64,000 nucleotides of DNA from Mycolicibacterium fallax (GCF_010726955.1 NZ_AP022603.1:4030001-4094000); one strand, 5' to 3'; counted from the first letter of the stretch, positions 1-15,731 are shown. The notes: generated by a model from the letters alone, not told the origin. Made by a program: numbers and translations.

Positions 1-461
1 TCCACCACGTGCACCGTGGTGCGGCGCAGCCGGCGATGACTGCGCACCGCCACCCGGGTGACCACCCAGTCGCGGGTCCGGGTCGTCTCGATGCCCAGGT
101 CGACGACGGTCACGTCGACCCCGACCAGTTCCGGCAGCTCCGGGTCGTCGACCCGGACCCGGGTGTCGAGCACCTGCCCGAGCACCAGCACCTCGCCGGG
201 CCGCTGGGCGAACCGGCGCAGCGAGACGGTTCCGGTGTTGAGCGTGACGGCGTTCGGTTCGATCGCGGTGACCCGCAGGATCGGCACGAAAATCCGGCGC
301 CGGGTGAGCAGTTCGATCACCAGACCCAGCACTCGGGGCTGCTGGCGGACGATGCTCATGCTGATCACCACGTCGCGCACCCGGCCGTGGGACTCGCCGT
401 CGGGACCCAGCACGACGAGGCCGGCCAACTGCGCCGCGTACACCCTGTTGACCGCCGCCAT
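1..461 (-). CDS. Partial PRC-barrel / MgtE-N-like protein (Rv1232c-type), N-terminal part only
   Basis: An open minus-strand frame starts at an ATG (459-461) and runs off the left edge, giving about 153 residues without a stop. It begins MAAVNRVYAAQLAGLVVLG and continues with beta-rich sequence (DGESHGRVRDVVISMS near 20-35, RRIFVPILRVTAIEP near 54-68). This resembles the PRC-barrel N-terminus of mycobacterial proteins that go on to an MgtE-N/CBS region. Position next to the DUF4190 and Rv1234-like genes matches M. tuberculosis Rv1232c. The start is uncertain because a GAGG lies only 1 nt from the ATG. Function is unknown; a role in metal transport is a family-level guess. The C-terminus is outside the window. 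Confidence 0.7.
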   Translation of the reverse strand, partial: MAAVNRVYAAQLAGLVVLGPDGESHGRVRDVVISMSIVRQQPRVLGLVIELLTRRRIFVPILRVTAIEPNAVTLNTGTVSLRRFAQRPGEVLVLGQVLDTRVRVDDPELPELVGVDVTVVDLGIETTRTRDWVVTRVAVRSHRRLRRTTVHVV

Positions 462-485
462 ACCTCAAAGGGTAGGAGTGAAAGG

Positions 486-1490
486 GTGACGAGCGTGTAT
501 CGACCCCACCCCAATTCCGCCGCCGACGAGCTGGTGCCCCGGCCGCGGCGCACCTGCCTTTCGGTTCCGGGCAGCAGCCGCAAGATGATCGACAAGGCCA
601 AAAATCTGGCCGCGGACGAGATCTTCCTGGACCTGGAGGACGCGGTGGCGCCCGACGCGAAGGCCGCCGCGCGGGTGACGGTGGCCGCCGCGCTGGCCGA
701 GCCGGGCTGGCAGGCCGGACTGCTGGGCTTCCGCTGCAACGACTGGACGACGCCGTGGACCTACGCCGACGTCGTCGAGGTGGTCGGCGGAACCGCCGCC
801 GCGGGCGGGCGGATCGACATGATCGTGCTGCCCAAGGTGTCCGACATCAGCCACGTGCACGCGCTGGATCTGCTGCTGTGTCAGCTGGAACGCGAGCACG
901 GGCTGCCGGTCGGCGGGATCAGCATCGACGCGCAGATCGAGGACGCGGCCGGCCTGCGTCAGCTCGACGCGATCGCCGCGCACCCGCGGGTGCAGGCGCT
1001 GGTGCTCGGGCCCGGCGACCTGATGGCCAACCTGAACATGCGCACCCTGGTCGTCGGCGAGCAGCCCGAGGGCTACGACGTCGGCGACGCCTACCACCAC
1101 ATCCTGATGTCGATTCTGATCGCGGCCCGCGCGCACGGGGTGGCCGCCATCGACGGCCCGTACTTCCGGGTGCGAGACGTCGAGGCGTTCCGGCGGGTGG
1201 CCGGGCGCACCGCGGCGCTGGGCTACGACGGCAAGTGGGTGCTGCACCCCGACCAGATCGCCGCGGGCAACGAGATCTTCAGCCCGCGCCAGGCCGACTA
1301 CGACCACGCCGAGCTGATCCTGGAGGCCTATCAGTGGCACGCCAGCGCGGCAGGCGGGTCCCGCGGCGCGGCCATGCTCGGCGACGAGATGATCGACGAG
1401 GCCAGCCGCAAGATGGCGCTGGTCATCGCCGGTAAGGGCCGCGCGGCCGGGATGACGCGGTCCGGCCAGCGGTTCACCCCGCCGGCCTAG
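486..1490 (+). CDS. CitE-like HpcH/HpaI aldolase family protein (citrate/malyl-CoA lyase beta-like)
   Basis: The 334-residue protein belongs to the CitE/malyl-CoA lyase TIM-barrel family, Mg-dependent C-C lyases or thioesterases acting on CoA esters. Family signatures are SVPGSSRKM (26-34), LDLEDAV (48-54, acidic metal ligands), QIEDAAGL (about 148-155), GPGDLMANL (about 176-184) and LHPDQIAAGNEIFSP (about 257-271). GTG 486 is chosen because AGGAG at 474-478 lies 7 nt upstream; the frame is open further upstream but runs antisense to the neighbouring gene. It is not next to citC/D/F genes, so true citrate lyase activity is unlikely; malyl-CoA lyase/thioesterase or a CLYBL-like role fits better. 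It converges with the DUF4190 gene, 6 bp apart. Confidence 0.88.
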   Translation: MTSVYRPHPNSAADELVPRPRRTCLSVPGSSRKMIDKAKNLAADEIFLDLEDAVAPDAKAAARVTVAAALAEPGWQAGLLGFRCNDWTTPWTYADVVEVVGGTAAAGGRIDMIVLPKVSDISHVHALDLLLCQLEREHGLPVGGISIDAQIEDAAGLRQLDAIAAHPRVQALVLGPGDLMANLNMRTLVVGEQPEGYDVGDAYHHILMSILIAARAHGVAAIDGPYFRVRDVEAFRRVAGRTAALGYDGKWVLHPDQIAAGNEIFSPRQADYDHAELILEAYQWHASAAGGSRGAAMLGDEMIDEASRKMALVIAGKGRAAGMTRSGQRFTPPA

Positions 1491-1496
1491 CCTCGG

Positions 1497-2087
1497 TCAG
1501 TTCCAGCCCGAGGAAGCGCCCGCGGCCACCACGAACAACAGCCAGAGCACCGCCAGGCCGACGACCACGCCGCCGACGATCACGCCGGCCAGCGCCATGC
1601 CGTAGCCCTCCTGGCCGGTGCGTTTGGTCTCGCCCATGGCGATGATGCCGAGGATGATCCCGACGATCGACGGCAAGCCGCACAGCCCGATCCCGGCGAC
1701 CGAGGTGATCAGCGCGGCCAGCGCCTTGCCGTTCATGCCGACCGGCCGGCTCATGGCGTACGGGTCGTAGGGGTCCGGGTAGGCCGGCGGGTAGCCGGGC
1801 GCCTGCGGGTACCCCGGGGCCTGCGGGTACCCGGGGGCGGCAAAGGACGGCGGCGGCGGGCCGAAGGACGACGGCGATGGGTAGGACGACGGCGGTGGGT
1901 AGGACTGAGCCGGGTAGGACGGCAGCGGCTCATAGCCCGGCGGCGGGTAACTCGGCGCGGGCGGGCTGTAGGCCGGTGGCGGCTGCTGGTCGCCCCCACC
2001 GAAGCCGGCCGGATAGTCCACCGGCGGCGGGGAACTCTCCAGGGGCGGGTACTCCACACCGCGGTACTGCGGTTCGGGATCGGTCAT
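1497..2087 (-). CDS. Proline/tyrosine-rich DUF4190 membrane protein (Rv1233c-like)
   Basis: The 196-residue protein has a cytosolic-looking N-terminal half (about 10-115) made of Pro/Tyr/Ser, with repeated PGYPQA and YPPP units. Two hydrophobic segments follow (KALAALITSVAGIGLCGLPS through IVGIILGIIAMGET, then GVIVGGVVVGLAVLWLLFVV), typical of DUF4190. Start ATG 2085-2087 has AGGA 5 nt upstream (AGGACCGAG before ATG). Upstream minus-strand codons read through GC-rich repeats and are judged non-coding. Length and position match M. tuberculosis Rv1233c (about 198 aa). Function is unknown; Pro-rich mycobacterial membrane proteins of this type often have envelope roles, which is only an analogy here. 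Confidence 0.85.
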   Translation of the reverse strand: MTDPEPQYRGVEYPPLESSPPPVDYPAGFGGGDQQPPPAYSPPAPSYPPPGYEPLPSYPAQSYPPPSSYPSPSSFGPPPPSFAAPGYPQAPGYPQAPGYPPAYPDPYDPYAMSRPVGMNGKALAALITSVAGIGLCGLPSIVGIILGIIAMGETKRTGQEGYGMALAGVIVGGVVVGLAVLWLLFVVAAGASSGWN

Positions 2088-2166
2088 CTCGGTCCTAACG
2101 GGCTGCGGCGGGGTCGTCGGAGCCGGCGCGGCAGGCGACCAGACCATTATTGCGCACCGGGCCGAC

Positions 2167-5272
<3,106 letters not shown>

Positions 5273-5276
<4 letters not shown>

Positions 5277-6112
5277 CCCAGCGCTGGGGTGCGGGCCGGG
5301 TGACCGGCTGGACCGTCGTCAACATCGCGGTGCTGATCTATGCGCTGCTGCCGGTGCTGTGGATCCTGTCGCTGTCGCTGAAGCCGACGTCAACGGTCAA
5401 GGACGGCAACCTGATTCCGACGTCGATCACGCTGGACAACTATCGGGCGATCTTCTCCGGCGGCGCCGGCTTCGACTCGGCGCTGATCAACTCCATCGGG
5501 ATCGGACTGATCACCACCGTCATCGCGGTGATCATCGGTGGGATGGCCGCCTACGCGGTCGCCCGGCTGGAGTTCACCGGCAAGAAACTGCTGATCGGGG
5601 TGGCGCTGCTGATCGCGATGTTCCCGCAGATCTCGCTGGTGACACCGCTGTTCAACATTTGGCGCCAGACCGGGCTGTTCGACACCTGGCCCGGGCTGAT
5701 CATCCCGTACATCACCTTCGCGCTGCCGCTGGCGATCTACACGCTCTCGGCGTTCTTCCGGGAGATCCCCTGGGAGTTGGAGAAGGCCGCCAAGATGGAC
5801 GGCGCCACCCCGGCCCAGGCGTTCCGGAAGGTGATCGCACCGCTGGCCGCGCCCGGGATCGTCACCGCGGCGATCCTGGTGTTCATCTTCGCCTGGAACG
5901 ACCTGCTGCTGGCCCTGTCGCTGACCGCGACGCCGCGGTCGATCACCGCGCCGGTGGCGATCGCAAACTTCACCGGCAGTTCGCAATTCGAGGAACCGAC
6001 CGGATCGATTGCCGCCGGCGCGATGGTCATCACCGTGCCGATCATCATCTTTGTTCTCATCTTCCAGCGCCGGATTGTCGCCGGGCTGACCTCCGGCGCG
6101 GTGAAAGGGTAG
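5273..6112 (+). CDS. sugB: Trehalose ABC importer permease SugB
   Basis: 279 residues, MalG-type permease with six predicted membrane segments starting at [20 protein letters not shown]. The EAA motif is [20 protein letters not shown], which docks on the nucleotide-binding subunit. ATG 5273 overlaps the sugA stop (ATGA). M. tuberculosis SugB is 274 aa. It pairs with SugA to make the transmembrane pore of the trehalose importer; only 2 bp separate its stop from sugC. Confidence 0.95.
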
Positions 6113-6114
6113 CG

Positions 6115-7293
6115 ATGGCCGAGATTGTCCTCTCGCAGGTGACCAAGAGCTATCCCGACGGCGCGGGCGTGCGCGAGGTCGTCCGCGACCTGTCGCTGAC
6201 CATCGCCGACGGCGAATTCCTGATCCTGGTCGGCCCGTCGGGGTGCGGGAAGTCCACCACCTTGAACATGATCGCCGGCCTGGACGACATCAGCTCCGGC
6301 GAGCTGCTGATCGACGGGCAGCGGGTCAACGAGAAGGCGCCCAAGGACCGCGACATCGCGATGGTGTTCCAGTCCTATGCGCTCTACCCGCACATGACGG
6401 TGCGGCAGAACATCGCCTTCCCGCTGACGCTGGCCAAGCTCGGCAAGGCCGAGATCGAGGCAAAGGTGCAGGAGACCGCCCGGATTCTGGACCTCACCGA
6501 GTTGCTCGACCGCCGGCCCGCGCAACTGTCCGGCGGTCAACGCCAGCGGGTGGCGATGGGCCGGGCCATCGTGCGCAAACCCAAGGCGTTCCTGATGGAC
6601 GAGCCGCTGAGCAACCTCGACGCCAAGCTGCGGGTGCAGATGCGCGGGGAGATCGCCGCGCTGCAGAAGCGGCTGGGCACCACCACGGTCTATGTCACCC
6701 ACGACCAGACCGAGGCGATGACGCTCGGCGACCGGGTGGTGGTGCTGCTCGGCGGCGTCGCCCAGCAGATCGGCACGCCCGCCGAGCTTTACCAGCGGCC
6801 GGCGAACCTGTTCGTGGCCGGCTTCATCGGCAGCCCGGCGATGAACTTCCTGCCCGCCGCCCTCACCGATTTCGGCGTGGAGTTGCCGTTCGGCGAGGTG
6901 ACGCTGCCGCCGGAAACCCTGGAGATCATCGCCGAGCATCCCCGGGCGGACCGCCTGATCGCCGGCGTGCGACCGGAGCACTTCGAGGACGCCGCGGTGA
7001 TCGACGGCTACCAGCGGATCCAGGCGCTGACCTTCAGCACCGTCGCCGATCGGGTGGAGTCCCTTGGCGCGGACAAGTACGTGCATTTCCGCATCCCCGG
7101 CGCGCCCGCGGTGGCGGCCGAACAGCTCGCCGAGCTGGCCGCCGAATCCGGCGGCCGCGACGGTTGTGTGGCACGGGTGTCGGCGGATTCGGCGGCGGCC
7201 GAGGGCGCCGAGATCGAATTGGCGCTGGACACCGCCAAACTGGTGCTCTTCGACGCCGATTCCGGTGTCAACCTGACCATTCCGCGCCGATGA
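6115..7293 (+). CDS. sugC: Trehalose ABC importer ATPase SugC
   Basis: 392-residue MalK/UgpC-type ATPase that powers SugAB. Visible motifs: Walker [10 protein letters not shown] (40-48), Q-loop [12 protein letters not shown], signature [15 protein letters not shown], Walker [11 protein letters not shown] and H-loop [15 protein letters not shown]-terminal TOBE/OB-fold region (about 235-392) is as expected for CUT1 sugar importers. ATG 6115 follows GAAAGGG. The stop overlaps the next gene's ATG (ATGA), so the operon continues past sugC. M. tuberculosis SugC is 393 aa. Confidence 0.96.
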   Translation: MAEIVLSQVTKSYPDGAGVREVVRDLSLTIADGEFLILVGPSGCGKSTTLNMIAGLDDISSGELLIDGQRVNEKAPKDRDIAMVFQSYALYPHMTVRQNIAFPLTLAKLGKAEIEAKVQETARILDLTELLDRRPAQLSGGQRQRVAMGRAIVRKPKAFLMDEPLSNLDAKLRVQMRGEIAALQKRLGTTTVYVTHDQTEAMTLGDRVVVLLGGVAQQIGTPAELYQRPANLFVAGFIGSPAMNFLPAALTDFGVELPFGEVTLPPETLEIIAEHPRADRLIAGVRPEHFEDAAVIDGYQRIQALTFSTVADRVESLGADKYVHFRIPGAPAVAAEQLAELAAESGGRDGCVARVSADSAAAEGAEIELALDTAKLVLFDADSGVNLTIPRR

Positions 7294-7895
7294 GCGCGGT
7301 CGTCGACCGGGTCCGGGAGCAGCTGCGCGCGCACTTCGCGGCGGCGGGCAACCTGGCCGAACCCGCCTCGGCGAGCGTGACGTTCCTGGGCCTGGAGCCG
7401 ATTCAGGTGCTGCGGTTCGGGCCGGATTCCGCCGGTGTGCTGAGCTACGTGTCGGTGGGCTGCGCCCGGCATCCGATGGCCGATCCGACCGACATCGCCG
7501 CCGACCCGCACCGCGGCCCGCGCGCCGAGGTGGTGGTGACGCTGCGGGCCGGGCTGCCCACCGCGGGGCTGGCGCGATCGGTGGCGCTGCTGGCGGCGAC
7601 CCCGGCGGTCGAGGGGGTGGTGCTCACCCCCGATGCCCTGATCGATCTCGGCGCGCCGCTGTGGGAACCCACGACGGCGGGCGTGTTCAGCGCTTTCCTG
7701 TTGGGGGACAGCTCGATTGGTGCCGTTGAGCTCGATCCGCCGGCCGAGCCGGTGGTGTTCCTCTCGGCGGTGCCGATCACCGCGACGGAGGCGGCCTGGG
7801 TGCGACTCAAGGGTGCGCCCGCGCTGCGGGAGGCCTGGGAGCAGGACGGCGTCGACGTGACCGATCCGGCCCGGCGGGCCTGGTCGCCGAGCTGA
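7290..7895 (+). CDS. Suppressor-of-fused (SUFU) domain protein, last cistron of the trehalose operon
   Basis: 201 residues. The sequence carries the pattern of the bacterial SUFU domain: a sulfur/Pro motif [14 protein letters not shown] (about 50-63), a strand block [12 protein letters not shown] (about 75-86), [16 protein letters not shown] (about 110-125), and the C-terminal [20 protein letters not shown] helix/strand block ending in DPARRAW. ATG 7290 overlaps the sugC stop (ATGA), so translation is coupled to the importer. I recall no equivalent directly after sugC in M. tuberculosis. Bacterial SUFU-domain proteins are found with polymorphic toxins as immunity proteins and as standalone genes of unknown role; no toxin is adjacent. 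The function with the trehalose importer is unknown. Confidence 0.75.
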   Translation: MSAVVDRVREQLRAHFAAAGNLAEPASASVTFLGLEPIQVLRFGPDSAGVLSYVSVGCARHPMADPTDIAADPHRGPRAEVVVTLRAGLPTAGLARSVALLAATPAVEGVVLTPDALIDLGAPLWEPTTAGVFSAFLLGDSSIGAVELDPPAEPVVFLSAVPITATEAAWVRLKGAPALREAWEQDGVDVTDPARRAWSPS

Positions 7896-7906
7896 ACCGG
7901 ATTGCC

Positions 7907-8992
7907 TCAGAGCCAGTCGTTGCGGCGGAAGCGGGCGTAGATCAGCACGCAGACCAGGACGACGGTGCACAGCACCGCCGGGTAGGACCATGGCCAGTCC
8001 AGCTCCGGCATGTACTCGAAGTTCATCCCGTAGATGCCGGCCACCATGGTCGGCACCGCGGCGATCGCCACCCACGCCGAGATCTTGCGCATGTCGGTGT
8101 TCTGCTGCATGCCGACCTTGGCCAGCGCCGCCTGCACCAGTGAGGTGAGCAGGTCGTCGTAGCCGGCGATCCGCTCGGCGGCCTGGATCTGATGGTCCAG
8201 GACGTCGCGCATGTAGCGCAGCACCTCCTTGGACAGCAGATCGCGATAGTCGTTCTGCAGCTTGGTCAGCGCGTCGGTCAGCGGCGCCACCGCCCGGCGA
8301 AGTTCCAGGACCTCGTGCTTGAGCATGTAAATCGCGGTGACGTCGGTGCGGCCGCCGGCGGAGAAGATGTCCTCCTCCATGTCGTCGATGTCGCCCTCGA
8401 CCAGGGCGGTGACCGCCAGGTAGCGGTCGACCACATGGTCGGCGATCGCGTGCATGACGGCGAACGGGCCCAGCCGCAACTGGTTCTGCTCGTCTTCGAG
8501 CTGCCGGCGCACCGCCGCGAGGCCGCTGTGCTCGCCGTGCCGGACCGTCACGACGAAGTCGTGTCCGACGAACACCATGATCTCGCCGGTTTCGACGATC
8601 TCGCGGGCATTTTCGATCGACTCGTGCGGAACGTAGTTGACCGTCTTGAGCACCAGAAACAGGGTGTTGTCGTAGAGCTCCAGCTTGGGTCGCTGATGGG
8701 CGTGCACGGCGTCCTCGACGGCCAGCGCGTGCAGGCCGAAATCGGCTGCCACCGTTTGCATCTGCTGCTCGTCGGGCTCGTGCAGGCCAATCCAGGCGAA
8801 TGCGGTGCGGCCATCCTCGCGCAGCTCGCGCAGCTTCTGCACCGCCGCCCGATGGGTCCGCGGACCGGGCAACCGCTTGCCGTCGAGGTAGACCGCGCAG
8901 TCCACCATCGCCTCGGCGACCGGCACCGGCGCGCGCTGGGTGTCGGGTTCACCGGGGCGTCCGTGCGGCGGGAGCGCGCGGAACGACGGCAT
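7907..8992 (-). CDS. corA: CorA-family Mg2+/Co2+ transporter
   Basis: 361 residues, a cytosolic alpha/beta funnel domain followed by two C-terminal membrane helices. The hallmark YGMN motif (around residue 320) sits between TM1 (WVAIAAVPTMVAGI) and the loop FEYMPELDWPW before TM2; the C-terminus ends in basic RFRRNDWL. ATG 8990-8992 has an excellent AGGAGG ribosome-binding site 6 nt upstream. M. tuberculosis CorA (Rv1239c) is 366 aa in the same position. It forms a pentameric channel for Mg2+ uptake. It converges with the SUFU-domain gene, 11 bp apart. Confidence 0.96.
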   Translation of the reverse strand: MPSFRALPPHGRPGEPDTQRAPVPVAEAMVDCAVYLDGKRLPGPRTHRAAVQKLRELREDGRTAFAWIGLHEPDEQQMQTVAADFGLHALAVEDAVHAHQRPKLELYDNTLFLVLKTVNYVPHESIENAREIVETGEIMVFVGHDFVVTVRHGEHSGLAAVRRQLEDEQNQLRLGPFAVMHAIADHVVDRYLAVTALVEGDIDDMEEDIFSAGGRTDVTAIYMLKHEVLELRRAVAPLTDALTKLQNDYRDLLSKEVLRYMRDVLDHQIQAAERIAGYDDLLTSLVQAALAKVGMQQNTDMRKISAWVAIAAVPTMVAGIYGMNFEYMPELDWPWSYPAVLCTVVLVCVLIYARFRRNDWL

Positions 8993-9094
8993 CGCGAACC
9001 TCCTGTCCCGACGGCGGGGATCAGCGGTCATGGTACGTGCTCGGGTGGCCGGCCGAGGCGATCCACACTGCCGGGTCCGGGGCCCGGAGTCGAG

Positions 9095-9100
9095 TACCCT
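9095..9100 (+). promoter_or_regulatory. -10 box TACCCT, leaderless promoter for lpqZ
   Basis: TACCCT matches TANNNT and is separated by 6 nt from the lpqZ GTG (9107). The transcript would start at or next to the start codon; there is no Shine-Dalgarno. Confidence 0.6.
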
Positions 9101-9106
9101 GGCGCC

Positions 9107-9973
9107 GTGGCGGAATGGGCGAGCACCCTGCGGGTGACACTGGCCGCGGGGCTGGCCGCGCTGCTGGTGGCCTGCGGCGGTCCGCCGCCACCGCCGCCGG
9201 ACCTGGTGATCGGCGCATCCGAGCGGCCGGAGTCGGTGCTGCTGGCCAATGTCTACGCCGCCGCGCTGCGGTTCTACGGCACCCCGGTGCGGGTCGAACA
9301 GTTCGACGATCCACTGACCGCGCTGGACTCGGGCGCGGCGACCATCGTGGCGGGGCTGACCGGCGGATGGCTGCAGCGGTTCGCCCCGGGCAGCGGCGGG
9401 CGCGCCGATGAGACGGTGTACCGGCAGATGGTCGGCGTGCTGCCGGAGGGCATCGGGGCCGGGGACTACACCACCGCAGCGGAGGACAAGGCGGCCGCCG
9501 CGGTCACCGAGCGCACCGCGACGGCCTGGGGCGGCCGTGAGCTGACCACCGCGCTGCGGCGGTGCGCCGAGCTGCGGCCCGGCGCGGTGCGCGGGGCCGC
9601 CGTGCCGGCCAAGGTCGGCCGCTGCGCGCCGCCGAAACCGGTCGAATTCGCCGACGACGCGACGCTGTTCGACGCGCTGCGCACCGGTGCGATCAACCTG
9701 GCGTGGACCAGCACCGCCGATCCGGGCGTGCCGGCCGACATCGTGCTGCTCGCCGACGAGAAGCCGGCGCTGATCCGCGCGCAGAACGTGGTGCCGCTGT
9801 ACCGGCGCAACGAGCTGGGCCCGCAGCAGGTGGTCGCGCTCAACGAGGTCGCCGGGGTGCTGGACACCGCGTCGCTCAAACAGCTGCGGGCCGAGGTCGC
9901 TGCGGGCGCGGACCCGCGGCTGGTCGCCGATCGCTGGCTGGCCGACAACCCGATCGGCGCCACCGGGCACTGA
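9107..9973 (+). CDS. lpqZ: Glycine-betaine/choline-type substrate-binding lipoprotein LpqZ
   Basis: 288 residues. A signal sequence with lipobox LVAC (Cys 23) is followed by a Pro-run and then an OpuAC-like solute-binding fold (DLVIGASERPESVLLANVYA, and near the C-terminus NVVPLYRRNELGPQQVVALN-type sequence seen in osmoprotectant-binding proteins). M. tuberculosis LpqZ (Rv1244) is 286 aa. GTG 9107 is chosen because it sits 6 nt after a -10 box. No permease or ATPase gene is adjacent, so its partner must lie elsewhere. The stop codon lies inside an inverted repeat shared with the converging SDR gene. Confidence 0.88.
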   Translation: MAEWASTLRVTLAAGLAALLVACGGPPPPPPDLVIGASERPESVLLANVYAAALRFYGTPVRVEQFDDPLTALDSGAATIVAGLTGGWLQRFAPGSGGRADETVYRQMVGVLPEGIGAGDYTTAAEDKAAAAVTERTATAWGGRELTTALRRCAELRPGAVRGAAVPAKVGRCAPPKPVEFADDATLFDALRTGAINLAWTSTADPGVPADIVLLADEKPALIRAQNVVPLYRRNELGPQQVVALNEVAGVLDTASLKQLRAEVAAGADPRLVADRWLADNPIGATGH

Positions 9974-10008
9974 TCTCGACCGAGCGTTTCGCGCTGCGTC
10001 AGTGCCCG
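9964..10008. terminator. Bidirectional terminator-like inverted repeat spanning both stop codons
   Basis: CGGGCACTGA (9964-9973) and TCAGTGCCCG (9999-10008) are perfect 10-bp inverted arms. Each contains the stop codon of one converging gene (lpqZ TGA 9971-9973; SDR TCA 9999-10001), and a smaller AGCG/CGCT hairpin lies in the loop. There is no U-tract, so factor-dependent or U-less termination is inferred. Confidence 0.6.
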
Positions 10009-10829
10009 TTCTTGACGAGCATGCCCATCACCCGCGAGAAGATGCTCTGGTAATTCGAGCCGAGGATCCGCACCAGCACGTCGAGCGACTTGGCGTCGGC
10101 GCCCACCAGCACCCGGGCCTTCTTCTTGCGGACGGCCTCCAGGATGATCTCGGCGGCCCGCTCGGGGGAGGTGCGCGCCAGCTTCTTGTCGAACTGGGCG
10201 GCCAGATCGGCGGCGTCGAGGTCTTCCACCGAGCCGGCGTTGCGCGCGATGGCGGTCTTGATGCCGCCGGGATGCACCGTGGTCACCGCGACGGGCCGCT
10301 TCTTGGTGATCATCTCCTGGCGCAGCGCCTCGGTGAAGCCGCGGACCGCGAACTTGGCCGCGTTGTAGGCGGACTGGCCCGGCACCGCGAAGATGCCGAA
10401 CAGGCTGGAGACGTTGATGACGTGGCCGTCGCCGGACTCGAGCAGGTGGGGCAGGAACGCCTTGGTGCCGTTCACCACGCCCCAGAAGTCGACATCCATC
10501 ACCCGCTCGATGTCCTTGAAGCCCATCACCTCGACGTCGCCGGTGAACGCGATGCCGGCGTTGTTGTAGATCTGGTGCACGACGCCGAAGTGCTCCTTGA
10601 CCTCGTCGGCGTAGATCAGGAACGCCTCGCGTTCGGTCACGTCGAGGCGATCGGCCTTGACCGGGGCGCCGATGGACTTGAGCAGGGCCTCGGTCTCGGC
10701 CAGGCCCGCCACGTCGACGTCGCTGATGGCGAGCTTGGCACCGGATCGGCCCAGTTCGAGGGCCAGCGCGCGCCCGATGCCCGATCCGGCGCCGGTGACG
10801 ACGGCGACCTTGCCGGCGAAGCCTTGCAT
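9999..10829 (-). CDS. Short-chain dehydrogenase/reductase (Rv1245c-like)
   Basis: 276 residues, classical SDR. NAD(P)-binding TGAGSGIGRALA lies at about 11-22, the NNAG motif in IYNNAGIAFTGD, and the catalytic Ser-Tyr-Lys in INVSSLFGIFAVPGQSAY...AAK (YNAAK). The sequence is very close to M. tuberculosis Rv1245c (276 aa). ATG 10827-10829 is preceded by AGGAG with 5-nt spacing, so the longer upstream frame is rejected. Substrate is unknown. It ends convergently with lpqZ; the two proteins both end in Gly-His because of the shared palindrome. Confidence 0.93.
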   Translation of the reverse strand: MQGFAGKVAVVTGAGSGIGRALALELGRSGAKLAISDVDVAGLAETEALLKSIGAPVKADRLDVTEREAFLIYADEVKEHFGVVHQIYNNAGIAFTGDVEVMGFKDIERVMDVDFWGVVNGTKAFLPHLLESGDGHVINVSSLFGIFAVPGQSAYNAAKFAVRGFTEALRQEMITKKRPVAVTTVHPGGIKTAIARNAGSVEDLDAADLAAQFDKKLARTSPERAAEIILEAVRKKKARVLVGADAKSLDVLVRILGSNYQSIFSRVMGMLVKNGH

Positions 10830-10903
10830 GAACACTCCTGACGTTGAGGAAACTTGCCGGACCAGGCTAGCCGATACCGGCGGTACTGCCACCGGGGAGG
10901 CTC

Positions 10904-10934
10904 ACTCGAAAAGCGGCGTCACTCAAAAGCGGCG

Positions 10935-10952
<18 letters not shown>
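10904..10952. repeat. Triplicated 3' end of kgd (16-17 bp tandem repeat)
   Basis: Three units end in AAAAGCGGCGTC: 10904-10920 (17 bp, ACTCG start), 10921-10936 and 10937-10952 (ACTCAAAAGCGGCGTC). Read on the minus strand each encodes the final Kgd residues and a TGA, so the gene's terminus and stop are repeated twice downstream of the used stop (10935-10937). This is a small VNTR candidate. Confidence 0.85.
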
Positions 10953-14684
<3,732 letters not shown>

Positions 14685-14915
14685 GGAAGCTGCTCGCCTC
14701 GATTCATATCGCGGGGTGTGGCAGGCGGTCCGGTGGGCCGCCCAGCACATGTTGTGTCATCACTTCGTGTCGTCGCGGTGTCAAGGCTAGCGCCTTGGCA
14801 GCGTCGGGGTGGCCGCACTGCGCACAGTTGCCCGGACCCGTCGGGGGCACCCGCCCGGGGGGCCGCGCCGGGGCCCGTCGACCTGCCCGAACGCCGCGAC
14901 CCGGTCGGCGACGGG

Positions 14916-15731
14916 CTACCGGCTCAGCGCCGGTTTCGGGTCGGGGTTGCTTGGGGCCGCGGGCAACTCCAGCAGCGTCGACGGCCAGACCGTCGGGGCC
15001 GGACCGAACGCCTCGTTGGCGTTCTGCACGAACTTGCGGCCGATCAGCCAGTTTCCGACCGCGCCGATCACCGCGCCGATGCCCATCGGCAGCACCTTGC
15101 CGACCGTCAGGGCGCTGCGCTTGAGCGCCCACTTCTTGGCGAAGTGCCGCAGCATCCGGGAATTGAGCTGGCCGAGCACCGGCAGCGGAAGCGCCGCCGC
15201 GCCGTCGGACATCCAGCCGCCGCGGATTCGGCTGGTGCCGAGCACGTTGGCCACCGCGTGTTTGCCGTCCTCGCCGGAGAGCACGTAGAGCACCAGGGCG
15301 CGCCGGCGGTCCCGGTCGGTGGCTTCGATGCCGTACACCTCGGCCATCGCCAGCACGAACACCGTCGTCGCCTCCAGGAACAGCACCGTCTCGCCGCTGA
15401 CCGCCGCCAGCGCGGTCAGCGTGCCGATGCCCGGCAGGATCGCCGCCGATCCGATCGCCGCGCCGCTGGCAATCACCGTCACCAGATAGGTGCGCTGGAT
15501 CCGCTTGACGATGTCGGCCGGTGTGGCATGCGGCCGCTTGCGGCGCAAGCGCTGCACGTAGCGGCGGATCGCCGGGCCCTGCAGCCGGGAACTGGTCTCC
15601 AGCAGATAGGACAGCAGCTTGGCCGACGTGCCGGGCTCCTCGGCGGGGCCGGCGGCGTCGCCGTTGCGGGCCGGCAGGTGGTCGGGCTTTCCGGCGGGCG
15701 TCTTTCCAGCGGGCGTCTTTCCAGCGGGCAT
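14916..15731 (-). CDS. Uncharacterised membrane-associated protein (Rv1249c-like)
   Basis: 271 residues. The N-terminus repeats AGKTP three times (PAGKTPAGKTPAGKP). A basic segment (RRYVQRLRRKRPH) precedes hydrophobic Gly/Ala stretches (VTVIASGAAIGSAAILPGIG, LAAVSGETVLFLEATTVFVL, and MGIGAVIGAVGNWLIG). The pattern recalls EcsC-like membrane-associated proteins. The ATG at 15729-15731 has GGAGG 4 nt upstream. Position matches M. tuberculosis Rv1249c (about 262 aa). Function is unknown. The 231 bp between it and kgd hold no gene I can support. Confidence 0.8.
   Translation of the reverse strand: MPAGKTPAGKTPAGKPDHLPARNGDAAGPAEEPGTSAKLLSYLLETSSRLQGPAIRRYVQRLRRKRPHATPADIVKRIQRTYLVTVIASGAAIGSAAILPGIGTLTALAAVSGETVLFLEATTVFVLAMAEVYGIEATDRDRRRALVLYVLSGEDGKHAVANVLGTSRIRGGWMSDGAAALPLPVLGQLNSRMLRHFAKKWALKRSALTVGKVLPMGIGAVIGAVGNWLIGRKFVQNANEAFGPAPTVWPSTLLELPAAPSNPDPKPALSR

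Noticed and set aside
9..485. N-terminal extension of the CitE-like protein
   Set aside because: Antisense to the PRC-barrel gene and without homology; GTG 486 has a good ribosome-binding site.
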